Shown in pieces: positions 24,789 to 33,537 of a stretch of 40,489 nt of DNA (the first letter of the stretch is position 1; every line of letters starts with the position of its first letter). The translations under genes were made by a program, and so were the position numbers. The notes under the pieces were generated by a model. The model ran no database searches and was not told the DNA's origin. It worked only from the letters and a program-made list of their open reading frames with translations. The stretch is from an uncultured Bacteroidales bacterium (GTDB lineage: Bacteria > Bacteroidota > Bacteroidia > Bacteroidales > UBA932): NCBI GenBank assembly GCA_934726455.1, contig CAKVDS010000018.1, forward strand, positions 1 through 40,489. Direction: 5' to 3'.

Positions 24789-26023
24789 TTTGTTCCTTTT
24801 TCCAGATATGAGATGCACTCGGAGACTACAAAGTTGCTTCCTCCGACATAGACAAGGCTTCCGGGAACTTTCCCGGCATCCCGTATCGCAGCCGCGACAC
24901 CTTCCGCCACGCTGCTGAAAGCCTGCCTGTCAAGCCCTTCCGTCATGAGGTACAGTGCCTCCACGGGAAGAGAACGGCTGATGTCCGGGGCGACGAGGTA
25001 GTATTTGGCGTGTGGCGGCATGAGAGGCCTGATTGCATGCAGGTCCTTGTCGGCCATGATCCCATATACTATGAAAAGAGGCCGTCCGCTCTCTGAGAGG
25101 CGGCTGAAGTTGATGCGCAGCGCATCCGGGTTGTGACCGATGTCGCATATTGTCTCGGGGTCATCGCGGAGCTTCTCCCAGCGGCCGCGGAATCCGGTGA
25201 TCTTTCCGCTCTGCGAGATGGCCGCCTTGTCGGCTTCGACCCCGAGTATATCAAGGGCCGCGAGTGTGGTGTGCAGGTTCTGCTCCTGATACGGGCCGTG
25301 CAGGTCGAGCCGGAAATCCTTTTCAGCGAAGTCATCCGCAAAAAAGAGCGGACAGTGCACTTCTGCGGCTTTCGCTTCGAACACGGGGGCGGTCTCCGTG
25401 TCTCGGGAGGTGACAAGCGCCGGGACTCCGCTCTTGAAAATCCCCGCTTTCTCGGCGGCTATCTTGGCCCGCGTGTCCCCGAGCATGGCGCAGTGGTCAA
25501 GGCCTATGCTGGTGATGATGCTGAGTTCCGGGTTGATTATGTTGGTGCTGTCCAGTCTTCCCCCGAGTCCTGTCTCGATCACTGCGATGTCCACTCTCTC
25601 GCTGGTGAACCAGCTGAATGCCATCCCGGTCGTGATTTCGAAAAAAGACAGGCCGTCCACCGGTGCGCTCAGTAGGAAGTCCCATACATATTGCTCGCTC
25701 ACCATCTGCCAGCCTCCGTCCTTTATCACTTTCATCCTCTCTCTGAAGTCAATCAGGTGAGGGGAAGTATACAGGCCGACTTTGAGGCCCGATGCCGCGA
25801 GCGCCGCTGCCAGCATGGAACTTACGGATCCCTTGCCGTTGGTGCCGGCTACGTGGATGGACGGGTAATTCCGCCACGGTTGCCCAAGGGCGCTGTCGAA
25901 TCTTTCCATCCCGGACAGCCCCGGCTTATATGCCCCCGGTGTGAATCCGTCTTTCTGGACGGAGGGATGTTTTTCGAAGAGCTCAGTGATGAGCCTGTCA
26001 TATCTTGCCTTATCGAATTCCAT
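24785..26023 (-). CDS. folC: Folylpolyglutamate synthase / dihydrofolate synthase FolC
   Basis: Mur-ligase family enzyme that adds glutamate to (dihydro)folate or to dihydropteroate. P-loop HVAGTNGKGS (58-67 from the ATG used), YTSPHLIDFRERM, the Asp/Glu site IETGLGGRLDSTN, and the C-terminal domain motif DIGHNPDA. Length 412 aa. I use ATG 26023; in-frame ATG 26038 lies next to a possible -7 box (TAATTTTG, 26039-26046), which would put it before the transcription start. Followed by the alpha-2-macroglobulin gene in the same unit. Confidence 0.9.
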   Translation of the reverse strand: MEFDKARYDRLITELFEKHPSVQKDGFTPGAYKPGLSGMERFDSALGQPWRNYPSIHVAGTNGKGSVSSMLAAALAASGLKVGLYTSPHLIDFRERMKVIKDGGWQMVSEQYVWDFLLSAPVDGLSFFEITTGMAFSWFTSERVDIAVIETGLGGRLDSTNIINPELSIITSIGLDHCAMLGDTRAKIAAEKAGIFKSGVPALVTSRDTETAPVFEAKAAEVHCPLFFADDFAEKDFRLDLHGPYQEQNLHTTLAALDILGVEADKAAISQSGKITGFRGRWEKLRDDPETICDIGHNPDALRINFSRLSESGRPLFIVYGIMADKDLHAIRPLMPPHAKYYLVAPDISRSLPVEALYLMTEGLDRQAFSSVAEGVAAAIRDAGKVPGSLVYVGGSNFVVSECISYLEKGTK

Positions 26024-26082
26024 GATTTTCTTTTTCATCAAAATTAACTAAATTTACGCACTAATACTAATCTGAACTGGCG

Positions 26083-27201
26083 ATGTCGAAAACGGCTGAG
26101 GCTCTGTATTCTCAATATGTCATCGATGGAGTGAGGCAGGAATGTACTCCGTTCCAGCTTCTCCGGCCGCTCTGCGCGAATATCCTGCCGGCCGGGGCCG
26201 GCGAGCCGGGTCTGTGTATAATCGATGAGACTGTCGATCCTCCCGTGGGCGGATTCGACCTTGATTCTGCGGACATCCGGGATTGTCTTGCCCTCGTGCG
26301 TTGTGCGAAGCGTACCATGCCTTTTGAGTATATGGACTCGTACACCCGTTTCCGTCTGGCTCTTTCTCTTGAGGATGCGCTCTGGCATCGCGGCCATTTC
26401 CGTCTGGGGGATTTGGAACTTTCCCTCTCTTGGCAATGGAACGATGACCATGTGGGGAGGATGGCCTCTTTTTATGCTTCAGTGCGGGCGGCTGCCGACT
26501 ATGCGGATTCTCTTGGGATAAGTTTCTCCAGAGCATCCCTCCGGAGGGGAAATCCGTGCAGCTTGTCTTTCCGGGTAGGCATAGACGGACCGGCTTCAGA
26601 TGAGGAGGTGTTCATACAGGAGCCTTTCCGAACCGAGAATCCGAAGTTGTCCCGGTCACGCGCATGCAGGCAGAGCCTTGCCCCGGATCCGGAGAGCTGG
26701 GTGATATACATCCCGTTTGACACTGCCGATTTCCGTCTTGGCGGTTCCCTTCTTTCCCAAGCTGCCGGGATCGGTGGCGTTCCTGCGGATATCAGTGATG
26801 CGGACTGCTTTATTGACTGCTTTGAAGTCGTGCGGGAATTTGTCGAAGACGGCCTGCTGCTCAGCGGGGAATCTGTCGGTGAAGGCGGCTTGTTGGCGAC
26901 TCTTGACAAGATGACTTCTGAAGAATGCGGGCTTGAGGCTGACATATCTGCCTTGATGCACTCTTATCAGGAGAAACATGTCTTGCGGGCGCTTTTCTCT
27001 GAAGTGCCTGGGGTCATCGTGCAGATCCGGGATTCGGATTTTGATTATCTCGATGCGGAACTGCTGCTTCAGGATGTTGCCTATTTCCCTTTGGGCCATC
27101 CTTCTGCCGAAGTCCATGGGGTCGAGGTGAAATGCTCCGAGAAATCGGGAATACAGACTATATTGGAATCCCTGATGCGCAATGCGGAAGGGGAGGATTG
27201 A
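26083..27201 (+). CDS. PurL/AIR-synthase-related protein of unknown function
   Basis: 372 residues. The C-terminal third resembles the PurM-C fold of PurL: LSGESVGEGGLLATLDKMTS, EECGLEADIS and LFSEVPGVIVQI correspond to the SDGGLA... and LFxEsxGr... blocks; the middle has DTADFRLGGSLLSQ, like the DTxxELGGS motif of PurL. The N-terminal part holds EYMDSYTRFRLALSLEDALW and WHRGHFRLG, which I do not recognise as catalytic. Full PurL is about 1230-1300 aa, so this is a half-size relative, lacking the glutaminase domain and probably one ATP site. Known as hypothetical or AIR-synthase-related in Bacteroidales. Not a purL gene as such. It precedes phoH by 20 bp, so the two are likely co-transcribed. 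Confidence 0.6.
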   Translation: MSKTAEALYSQYVIDGVRQECTPFQLLRPLCANILPAGAGEPGLCIIDETVDPPVGGFDLDSADIRDCLALVRCAKRTMPFEYMDSYTRFRLALSLEDALWHRGHFRLGDLELSLSWQWNDDHVGRMASFYASVRAAADYADSLGISFSRASLRRGNPCSLSFRVGIDGPASDEEVFIQEPFRTENPKLSRSRACRQSLAPDPESWVIYIPFDTADFRLGGSLLSQAAGIGGVPADISDADCFIDCFEVVREFVEDGLLLSGESVGEGGLLATLDKMTSEECGLEADISALMHSYQEKHVLRALFSEVPGVIVQIRDSDFDYLDAELLLQDVAYFPLGHPSAEVHGVEVKCSEKSGIQTILESLMRNAEGED

Positions 27202-27221
27202 AAATATAACACTATAACATT

Positions 27222-28562
27222 ATGGGCAAACCGAAAATATTCGTTCTGGACACCAATGTCATCCTGCACGACTATCGTGCATTGCGGCATTTTCAGGACA
27301 ACAATATCGTCATCCCGATCGCGGTGGTGGAGGAACTTGACAAGTTCAAGAAAGGCAATGATGCCCTTGCATTCAACGCGCGCGGCTTTATGCGTGAGAT
27401 TGACCGTATTACGGAGGGCAGAAGCTTCGGACGCGAGGGCCTGCCTATAGGGAAGGGGCTTGGCCTTGTCAAGGTGGAGCCCAACCACCCGTTCCGGGAG
27501 GAGTACTCGCAGATGTTCGTAGACGACATCCCCGACCACAGGATACTTGCCACAGCAATGTGGGTTCGTGACAACCATCCGGGAACTTTTGTGGCTCTTG
27601 TCACCAAAGACGTCAACCTCCGCCTCAAAGCCAAGGCGGCCGGCATGGAGGTCCAGGACTATCTGACCGACAAGGTCGAGGAGCAGCGGCTGGAAAATTC
27701 GCTCAAAGAAGTCCAGGCCAGGACTCTTCCTGCCGGGCTCATGCAGGAGTTGTGCTACGGGCCGCAGACTTCGCTGCCGCGCGAAGCGGTGCAGAATAGT
27801 GAACCGGCCCCCAACCAGTTGTTCAAGTTCAGCTGGGAAAACGCTGCCGGTGATCCGGTCTGCGCAAGATACGATGCCGGAAGCGACAGGATAATTCTGA
27901 TCAAGACCCGTGAGGCATACGGGATCCGGCCGCGTAACGATGAGCAGATGATGGCTCTGGACGCCCTTCTCAACAGGAGGGTGGAGCTTGTCTCCCTTAC
28001 GGGAGGCGCCGGCACCGGCAAAACCCTGCTTGCCCTTGCTGCCGCTCTAGAGCAGGAGAAAGATTACGAGCAGATCATCATCTCCCGTCCGGCAGTCGTG
28101 CTTGGAAGTCAGGAGCTGGGATTCCTCCCCGGTGACCAGAAGGCCAAGATGACCCCGTTCCTCCAGCCTTTGATGGACAACCTCAATGTCATCAAGGCCC
28201 AGTTCCGTCCGTCTTCAAGGGAGGCGCTCAGGATCGAGAGCATGCTCAGTCAGGACAAATTGGTCATCGAACCTCTCGCCTATATCAGGGGCCGCAGTCT
28301 CGGCAAGTGCTACTTTATCATTGACGAGGCCCAGAACCTGACCCCGCATGAGGTCAAGACCATCATCACCCGTGCGGGCGAGGGGACCAAGATGGTCTTC
28401 ACCGGAGACATTTTCCAGATCGACCAGCCGTATCTGGACCAGTGGTCCAACGGTCTTACGCATCTCGGCGAGAAGATGGCCGGCCAGAAGATATTCCAGC
28501 ATGTTTTCCTTCGCAAGGGGGAGAGAAGCCGCCTGTCCGAACTTGCCGCGAAATTGCTGTAG
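27222..28562 (+). CDS. PIN domain-PhoH ATPase fusion (PhoH2-like)
   Basis: 446 residues. The N-terminal PIN nuclease domain (1-150) has FVLDTNVILHD (D10), VVEELDKF, DDIPDHRILATA (D105) and VTKDVNLRLKA (D130), the acidic set expected of an active RNase. The PhoH domain (about 240-446) has Walker A GGAGTGKT (261-268), Walker B FIIDEAQN (D368, E369) and VFTGDIFQID. Such proteins are RNA helicase/RNases involved in RNA handling, as shown for actinobacterial PhoH2; whether a separate antitoxin exists here is unclear, and none is adjacent. Starts ATG 27222. Confidence 0.9.
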   Translation: MGKPKIFVLDTNVILHDYRALRHFQDNNIVIPIAVVEELDKFKKGNDALAFNARGFMREIDRITEGRSFGREGLPIGKGLGLVKVEPNHPFREEYSQMFVDDIPDHRILATAMWVRDNHPGTFVALVTKDVNLRLKAKAAGMEVQDYLTDKVEEQRLENSLKEVQARTLPAGLMQELCYGPQTSLPREAVQNSEPAPNQLFKFSWENAAGDPVCARYDAGSDRIILIKTREAYGIRPRNDEQMMALDALLNRRVELVSLTGGAGTGKTLLALAAALEQEKDYEQIIISRPAVVLGSQELGFLPGDQKAKMTPFLQPLMDNLNVIKAQFRPSSREALRIESMLSQDKLVIEPLAYIRGRSLGKCYFIIDEAQNLTPHEVKTIITRAGEGTKMVFTGDIFQIDQPYLDQWSNGLTHLGEKMAGQKIFQHVFLRKGERSRLSELAAKLL

Positions 28563-28584
28563 TCGGGAATTTTCAATAACTTTG
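28554..28584 (+). promoter_or_regulatory. Bacteroides-type promoter of ppdK
   Basis: -33 TTG (28554-28556) inside the last codons of phoH, 20-bp spacer, -7 TAACTTTG (28577-28584). The leader contains a repeated 9-mer GTTTATAGG at 28588-28596 and 28602-28610. Confidence 0.6.
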
Positions 28585-28619
28585 CACGTTTATAGGAAAC
28601 AGTTTATAGGTTTAACAGT

Positions 28620-31343
28620 ATGTTTGAAACAAAGAAAAGAGTCTATTGCTTCGGCGGCAAGACCGCTGAGGGTGACGGCTCGATGAGAGAGCTCCTGGGA
28701 GGAAAGGGAGCCAATCTGGCCGAGATGAGCAAACTCGGCATGCCGGTTCCGGCAGGATTCACCATCACAACAGAGTGTTGTGCCGAGTACTATGAACTCG
28801 GTGGGGGCTACACCGAAGATCTCAAGATGGAGGTCAGGGCCGCCCTCAATGCAACCGAAAAACTTATGGGAAAGAAATTCGGCGATCCGAAAGACCCGCT
28901 TCTTGTAAGCTGCCGTTCGGGTGCCAGGAGTTCGATGCCGGGAATGATGGATACGATCCTCAATATCGGCCTCTGCTCCGAGACTATCCCGGGAATGATT
29001 GCGAAGACGGGCAACCCGCGCTTCGTATATGACGCTTACCGGCGTCTTATAATGATGTATTCCGACGTCGTGATGGAGAAGGCCGAGGGTATCGAGCCTG
29101 CCGACGGTCAGGGTATCCGCCAGCAGCTCGACAGGATGATGGCCGAACTCAAGGAAGCCAAGGGCTATACTTCTGATACCGAGATAAGTGCCGATGAACT
29201 CAAAGAACTCTGTGAGAAGTTCAAAGCCAAGGTCAAGGAAGTGCTCGGAGTCGAGTTCCCTGACAATGCCAAAGCGCAGCTCTGGGGTTCCATCGGCGGT
29301 GTGTTCAAGTCCTGGAACGGCAAGAGGGCCATTGCCTACCGGCGTATAGAGAAGATTCCGGATGACTGGGGAACTGCCGTGAACGTGCAGTCCATGGTGT
29401 TCGGCAACATGGGTGAGACTTCGGCTACCGGAGTAGCGTTCTCCCGCAACCCTGCCACCGGTGACAACAAGTTCTATGGAGAATGGCTCATCAATGCGCA
29501 GGGTGAAGATGTGGTTGCCGGTATCCGCACCCCGAACCCTCTCAATGAGGCTACCAAGAATGAACATAACAAGGATCTTCCTTCTCTGGAGAAGGCCATG
29601 CCGGAGGTTTATGCCGAGCTTGATGCTATCCGCAAGAAGCTTGAACTGCACTTCCACGACATGCAGGACATCGAGTTCACCATTCAGGAAGGCAAGCTGT
29701 GGATGCTTCAGTGCCGTATCGGCAAGCGTACAGGCCTCGCCGCTCTTCAGATGGCGATGGACATGCTCTCCGAAGGTATGATCGATGAGAAGACGGCCGT
29801 GATGAGGGTTTCTCCTGCCCAGCTTGACGAGATCCTCCATCCTGTCCTCAATGCCGCTTCCGAGAAGGCCGCCAAGATGGTGGCCCGCGGACTTCCGGCA
29901 TCTCCGGGCGGAGCCGTCGGCACGCTCGTGTTCTCTTCCGAGGCTGCCATGGCGGCTGCCGAAGCAGGTAAGAAAGTGATTCTTGTCCGTGAGGAGACAT
30001 CTCCTGAGGATATTCAGGGCATGCGTGCTTCTGCCGGAATTCTCACCGCCCGCGGCGGCATGACATCCCACGCGGCCCTTGTGGCCCGCGGCTGGGGAAA
30101 GTGCTGCATTGTAGGCTGCGAGTCCATGATCATAGACCTTGACAAGAAGACCGTGAAATTCGGTCAGGATTCCAAGACCTACAAGGAGGGTGATTGGTTC
30201 TCTCTCAACGGTTCAAAGGGTGTCGTATATGCTTCCAAGGTAGATACCATGGATGCGAGCGAGAACCCTGTGTTCCTCAAGTTCATGAACATTGTGGACA
30301 AGTACCGCCGTCTCGGTGTACGTGCCAATGCCGATACCCCTGAAGATGCCCAGAAGGCCTTGCAGTTCGGTGCGGAGGGCATCGGTCTGTTCCGTATCGA
30401 GCACATGTTCTATGGCAAGAACTCCGAGACACCTCTCGCCAAGCTGCGCAAGATGATCCTCTGCAACACGGATGCCGAGCGCAAGGCGGCTCTTGAAGAA
30501 CTTGAGCCGTTCATCAAGGCTTCAGTCAAGAGCACTCTGCGTGTCATGGACGGCAAACCTGTAGTGTTCCGTCTTCTTGACCCGCCGCTCCATGAGTTCG
30601 TGCCTAAGACTGAGGAGAAAGAGAAAGAGATTGCAAAGGAACTGGGAATCAGCGTTTCTGAGGTCATCAAGAGAGGCGAGAGTCTCCACGAGGTGAATCC
30701 TATGATGGGACTCCGCGGAGTGCGTCTTCACGTGACTTATCCTCTCATTGCCGAGACTCAGTACAGGGCTATTTTCACTGCTGTTGCTGAACTTCAGAAA
30801 GAAGGCTTTCATCCGCAGCCGGAAATCATGATCCCTGTGACAGTGTCCGCCCGTGAGCTCAGTTTCCAGAAAGCTATCTGTGACCGTATCAAGGCGGAGG
30901 TAGAGGCTCATTACGAGCAGACCATCAACTACCATTTCGGTACGATGATCGAAATTCCGCGTGCGGCCTTGACCGGTGAGAGGATGGCCCGTACTGCTGA
31001 GTTCTTCTCGTTCGGTACCAACGACTTGACCCAGATGACCCTCGGATTCTCACGCGATGATGTCGGGACGTTCATGGGCAACTATCTCGGGCACAAGATT
31101 CTTGATGCGGATCCGTTCCAGACCATCGACACCAAGGGTGTCGGCAAACTCGTCGAGTATGGTGTGCAGTCAGGACGTGCGAGGCGTGCTGACCTCAAGT
31201 GCGGTGTCTGCGGAGAGCATGGTGGCGATCCTGATTCCATCAAGTTCTTCAGCAAGATCGGCATCGATTATGTGAGCTGCTCACCGTTCCGCGTGCCTAT
31301 CGCGCGTCTTGCAGCGGCTCAGGCCGCCATCGCGCAGAGCTAG
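28620..31343 (+). CDS. ppdK: Pyruvate, phosphate dikinase
   Basis: Interconverts pyruvate, ATP and phosphate with PEP, AMP and pyrophosphate; in anaerobic Bacteroidales it links glycolysis with PEP supply. N-terminal ATP-grasp domain (about 1-340; GGKGANLAEMSKLGMPVPAG, SCRSGARSSMPGMMDT), swivelling His domain with GGMTSHAALVARGWG and catalytic His H484, C-terminal TIM barrel (about 515-907) with GIGLFRIEHMF and CGEHGGDP. 907 aa is the usual length. It has its own promoter and a terminator, so it is likely monocistronic. Confidence 0.97.
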   Translation: MFETKKRVYCFGGKTAEGDGSMRELLGGKGANLAEMSKLGMPVPAGFTITTECCAEYYELGGGYTEDLKMEVRAALNATEKLMGKKFGDPKDPLLVSCRSGARSSMPGMMDTILNIGLCSETIPGMIAKTGNPRFVYDAYRRLIMMYSDVVMEKAEGIEPADGQGIRQQLDRMMAELKEAKGYTSDTEISADELKELCEKFKAKVKEVLGVEFPDNAKAQLWGSIGGVFKSWNGKRAIAYRRIEKIPDDWGTAVNVQSMVFGNMGETSATGVAFSRNPATGDNKFYGEWLINAQGEDVVAGIRTPNPLNEATKNEHNKDLPSLEKAMPEVYAELDAIRKKLELHFHDMQDIEFTIQEGKLWMLQCRIGKRTGLAALQMAMDMLSEGMIDEKTAVMRVSPAQLDEILHPVLNAASEKAAKMVARGLPASPGGAVGTLVFSSEAAMAAAEAGKKVILVREETSPEDIQGMRASAGILTARGGMTSHAALVARGWGKCCIVGCESMIIDLDKKTVKFGQDSKTYKEGDWFSLNGSKGVVYASKVDTMDASENPVFLKFMNIVDKYRRLGVRANADTPEDAQKALQFGAEGIGLFRIEHMFYGKNSETPLAKLRKMILCNTDAERKAALEELEPFIKASVKSTLRVMDGKPVVFRLLDPPLHEFVPKTEEKEKEIAKELGISVSEVIKRGESLHEVNPMMGLRGVRLHVTYPLIAETQYRAIFTAVAELQKEGFHPQPEIMIPVTVSARELSFQKAICDRIKAEVEAHYEQTINYHFGTMIEIPRAALTGERMARTAEFFSFGTNDLTQMTLGFSRDDVGTFMGNYLGHKILDADPFQTIDTKGVGKLVEYGVQSGRARRADLKCGVCGEHGGDPDSIKFFSKIGIDYVSCSPFRVPIARLAAAQAAIAQS

Positions 31344-31368
31344 CGAGAGATTTCGATATTATATGCAG

Positions 31369-31398
31369 AGAGGATGGTCTTTTGTCGGGCCATCCTCT
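31369..31398. terminator. Hairpin between ppdK and the convergent DUF4252 operon
   Basis: AGAGGATGGTC (31369-31379) pairs with GGCCATCCTCT (31388-31398) with one wobble. It lies 26 bp after the ppdK stop and 29 bp after the end of the opposing operon. The T-run is weak, so it may serve both directions imperfectly. Confidence 0.65.
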
Positions 31399-31426
31399 TA
31401 TGTTTCTTGTGTTTATGCAGTGATTG

Positions 31427-31912
31427 TCAGTCCATCATCGCATTTGCGAGAAGTTTTTCCAGATCTTTCCGGAGCAGTTTGCCTTCGATGGAGATGAAGA
31501 CGCATTCATCCGGTTCAGTGGCGGTCATGACGAAGCTGGTGATGAACTCCCCGTCCGGGACTATGTAGATGCGGACACGTTCACCGTCATCTTTGGCTTC
31601 CATGAGAAGCTCATACTTGCCTTTGCTTATCATCTTCTGCGCATCTGCTGCAAGGGCTTCGTTGATTCTGGGATTCTCGCTGTCGATCAGGTACATTCCT
31701 GACATCTCCTTTATGTATGGAGAGAGGTTTATGTCTCCGTCCGGCATGTCTATGTCCGGAATGCTTCCCATGAGTTTGAACATGGACGGGGAGATGTATA
31801 CCGCGCTGACGTTCTTCTCGTCAGAGTATTTGTTATAGATTGACTTCCCGTCCTGGGCAAGTGCTGCGATGCTGATGAGGAGCAGAGCCGCGATTATGCT
31901 TATCTTTTTCAT
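31427..31912 (-). CDS. DUF4252 protein (second of two)
   Basis: 161 aa, secreted or periplasmic: signal peptide (about 1-19, ending ALAQ), then a DUF4252-like body containing NVSAVYISPSMFKLM and LLMEAKDDGERVRIYIV. Function unknown; these proteins are found beside ECF sigma/anti-sigma pairs in Bacteroidetes. Last gene of the operon, 9 bp after the anti-sigma candidate. Shares the layout of the protein at 32805-33344 (short helices, then a strand with KDDxxxVxIY), so the two are paralogues. Confidence 0.8.
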   Translation of the reverse strand: MKKISIIAALLLISIAALAQDGKSIYNKYSDEKNVSAVYISPSMFKLMGSIPDIDMPDGDINLSPYIKEMSGMYLIDSENPRINEALAADAQKMISKGKYELLMEAKDDGERVRIYIVPDGEFITSFVMTATEPDECVFISIEGKLLRKDLEKLLANAMMD

Positions 31913-31921
31913 GATGATTTT

Positions 31922-32323
31922 TTATTTCTTGTTGATGTTTTCTATTATTTGAGATGCCTTGCCGGTTTGGGACAGGGCGGCATCTGTCAGTTCCCTGCCT
32001 GTTCCGATTTTGCTTGAAATGTATCCGAAGGTTCTCTCAAGCTCCGCATAAGCAGCTGCCGGGTCATCGAAGGTGTCAGCAGGCATCCTGTTGGCGTTCT
32101 GATAGTTGACTCCGACTATCAGGGCTGCGGCTAAGGCCGCTGCGGCGGGGGCTATGGCGAATTTCCAGCTTGGGCTTCTGCGTGTGGACTTTACAGTCTG
32201 GGCAGCGGTGAGCGCGTCCTCAATCCGTTTCCCGAGATTCTCCGGCACTTTTACTGAGCTGTCAGACAGAATTCTCTCAAATTCTTCCGGGCCAAGTTTT
32301 TCTATGTCTTCTATGCGTTTCAT
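31922..32323 (-). CDS. Single-pass membrane protein, probable anti-sigma factor
   Basis: 133 aa. Cytoplasmic N-terminal half (1-50) with ERILSDSSVKVPENLGKRIE, a membrane segment (about 51-70, rich in Ala), and a short periplasmic half. It overlaps the ECF sigma gene by 4 bp (ATGA) and follows it directly. In Bacteroidetes this place is held by small anti-sigma factors. There is no zinc-binding ZAS motif (HxxxCxxC), so the assignment is by context and architecture. Confidence 0.65.
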   Translation of the reverse strand: MKRIEDIEKLGPEEFERILSDSSVKVPENLGKRIEDALTAAQTVKSTRRSPSWKFAIAPAAAALAAALIVGVNYQNANRMPADTFDDPAAAYAELERTFGYISSKIGTGRELTDAALSQTGKASQIIENINKK

Positions 32324-32808
32324 ATTCTTTCTATGGCTTTTCTGATTTTTCTTCTTGCGTTGCTCAAGTGAACTCTCATGCTGAGCTGGCTGAGTCCTGT
32401 GCGTTTTTGGATTTCTTCGTAGCTGAGGTCGTCGAATACTTTCATTTTCAGTACTATGCGTTCGCTGTCGCTGAGCGAGGACATCTGCTTGAGTGCTGCC
32501 TTTACTTTTTCTTGTTCACAGAGTCTCTCATCCGGAGGCGTTTCTTCTGCCGGCAGCATGGGGATTTTGTCTTCACCCTCCGGTCTATGCCTGCGGAGGC
32601 GGTCGATGCAGATGTTGCGGAGCAGGCTGAGGCAGTATGCCTTCGGTGCCCTTATCGTGTCGAGAGCGTCCCCTGCGTCCCAAAGTTTCAGGTACAGGTC
32701 CTGGACTGCGTCTTCGGCATCTGGCTCAGATTCAAGGATATAGAAAGCGACTTTGTACAAGTCGTCCTTGAGCGGCAGGTAGTCTTCTGTGAATTTTGCC
32801 GATGTCAT
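32320..32808 (-). CDS. ECF-type RNA polymerase sigma factor
   Basis: 162 aa with sigma region 2 (AEDAVQDLYLKLWDA, core binding) and region 4 (LSYEEIQKRTGLSQLSMRVHLSNAR, -35 recognition helix). Controls an extracytoplasmic or envelope response when released by its anti-sigma. It overlaps the DUF4252 gene upstream by 4 bp and the anti-sigma downstream by 4 bp, so all are translated together. Confidence 0.93.
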   Translation of the reverse strand: MTSAKFTEDYLPLKDDLYKVAFYILESEPDAEDAVQDLYLKLWDAGDALDTIRAPKAYCLSLLRNICIDRLRRHRPEGEDKIPMLPAEETPPDERLCEQEKVKAALKQMSSLSDSERIVLKMKVFDDLSYEEIQKRTGLSQLSMRVHLSNARRKIRKAIERI

Positions 32809-33344
32809 TCTGCGGTGGCGACAATCTGTCCGACTTTGTCCATGTCGATGGTGCCATATAGGCAGATGAGGCCTCCGTCATCGGGAGAGTAAATCACCAG
32901 ATCCTTGACTTTGCTTCCGTCACCGGTGACGTATCCGTAGATATAAACCGAATCCTCGTCGTCTTTGGCGGACATCAGCAGCTCCACGCCTTCAAGCAGT
33001 GCGGTCATCCTGTTGTTGAACTTTTCCTTGATCTTGGGGCTGCAATCCTCATAATCGACGATTGTCATTCCCTTTATGGATTTCATTGCATCGAAGGCGA
33101 TCCTTGCCTCCTCCCTTTCCTGTTTGTCCATATCATCACTGTAGATGCTGATGGCCCCGGCTTTCCTGATGATGGAAGTCATGAAACGTCCGAGATTGAT
33201 GCTCTCGAATTCATCATAGTGACGAAAGTCGTTGACGAGGGCGTTGATCTCCGTGCGCGGAACTTTCTTCCCACTGTCCTGTGCCTGGCAAAGTGCCGTG
33301 CCGGCTGTCAGGATAAGCATTATCAATATTAATTTCCTTTTCAT
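32805..33344 (-). CDS. DUF4252 protein (first of two)
   Basis: 179 aa: signal peptide (about 1-21, ending CQAQ), then a mixed alpha/beta body with MTSIIRKAGAISIY and MSAKDDEDSVYIYGYV. First gene of the operon and, by position, the one most directly controlled by the promoter. It may be a periplasmic signal or target protein of the sigma factor; the function is unknown. Confidence 0.8.
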   Translation of the reverse strand: MKRKLILIMLILTAGTALCQAQDSGKKVPRTEINALVNDFRHYDEFESINLGRFMTSIIRKAGAISIYSDDMDKQEREEARIAFDAMKSIKGMTIVDYEDCSPKIKEKFNNRMTALLEGVELLMSAKDDEDSVYIYGYVTGDGSKVKDLVIYSPDDGGLICLYGTIDMDKVGQIVATAE

Positions 33345-33371
33345 TTCTTATGCTTTTTATTGTCGTTTTCT

Positions 33372-33381
33372 TGACGCGTCA
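33372..33381 (-). promoter_or_regulatory. Palindrome TGACGCGTCA upstream of the sigma operon
   Basis: A perfect 10-bp palindrome 27 bp before the first DUF4252 start. It could be an operator or part of an autoregulated ECF promoter. No housekeeping TAnnTTTG box is evident nearby, which fits control by another sigma factor. Confidence 0.35.
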
Positions 33382-33424
33382 CATAATAGACGGACAAGCC
33401 TCGCGAATGTTAAGGGCAATATAC

Positions 33425-33456
33425 AAAAAAGAAGACCAGATTTTTCTCTGGCCTTC
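33425..33456 (-). terminator. Terminator beyond the left glyA-end copy
   Basis: Minus strand: stem GAAGGCCAGA/TCTGGTCTTC (33431-33456, one G-U pair), 6-base loop, then six T. It lies 24 bp after the duplicated glyA stop and ends transcription of the lipoprotein operon; it may be the original glyA terminator. Confidence 0.8.
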
Positions 33457-33479
33457 TTCTTCATCTGTCAAAATGACTT

Positions 33480-33519
33480 CTAATACTTGTTGAGCGGCAC
33501 GCCTGCGGTCATCTGGTTG
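33480..33519 (-). repeat. Left 40-bp copy of the glyA 3' end (candidate attachment site)
   Basis: Forty bases identical to 36443-36482, encoding the end of serine hydroxymethyltransferase (NQMTAGVPLNKY and the TAG stop) without the rest of the gene. Outside the 40 bp the two flanks differ at once. See the finding on the cassette. Confidence 0.9.
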
Positions 33520-33537
33520 GAAGCTATGCCCGGACAA

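Noticed and set aside
28590..30071. 493-aa open frame antisense to ppdK
   Set aside because: It is a shadow of a highly conserved GC-rich gene; it has no recognisable domain and its residue composition (His, Leu, Arg-rich) is typical of antisense frames.
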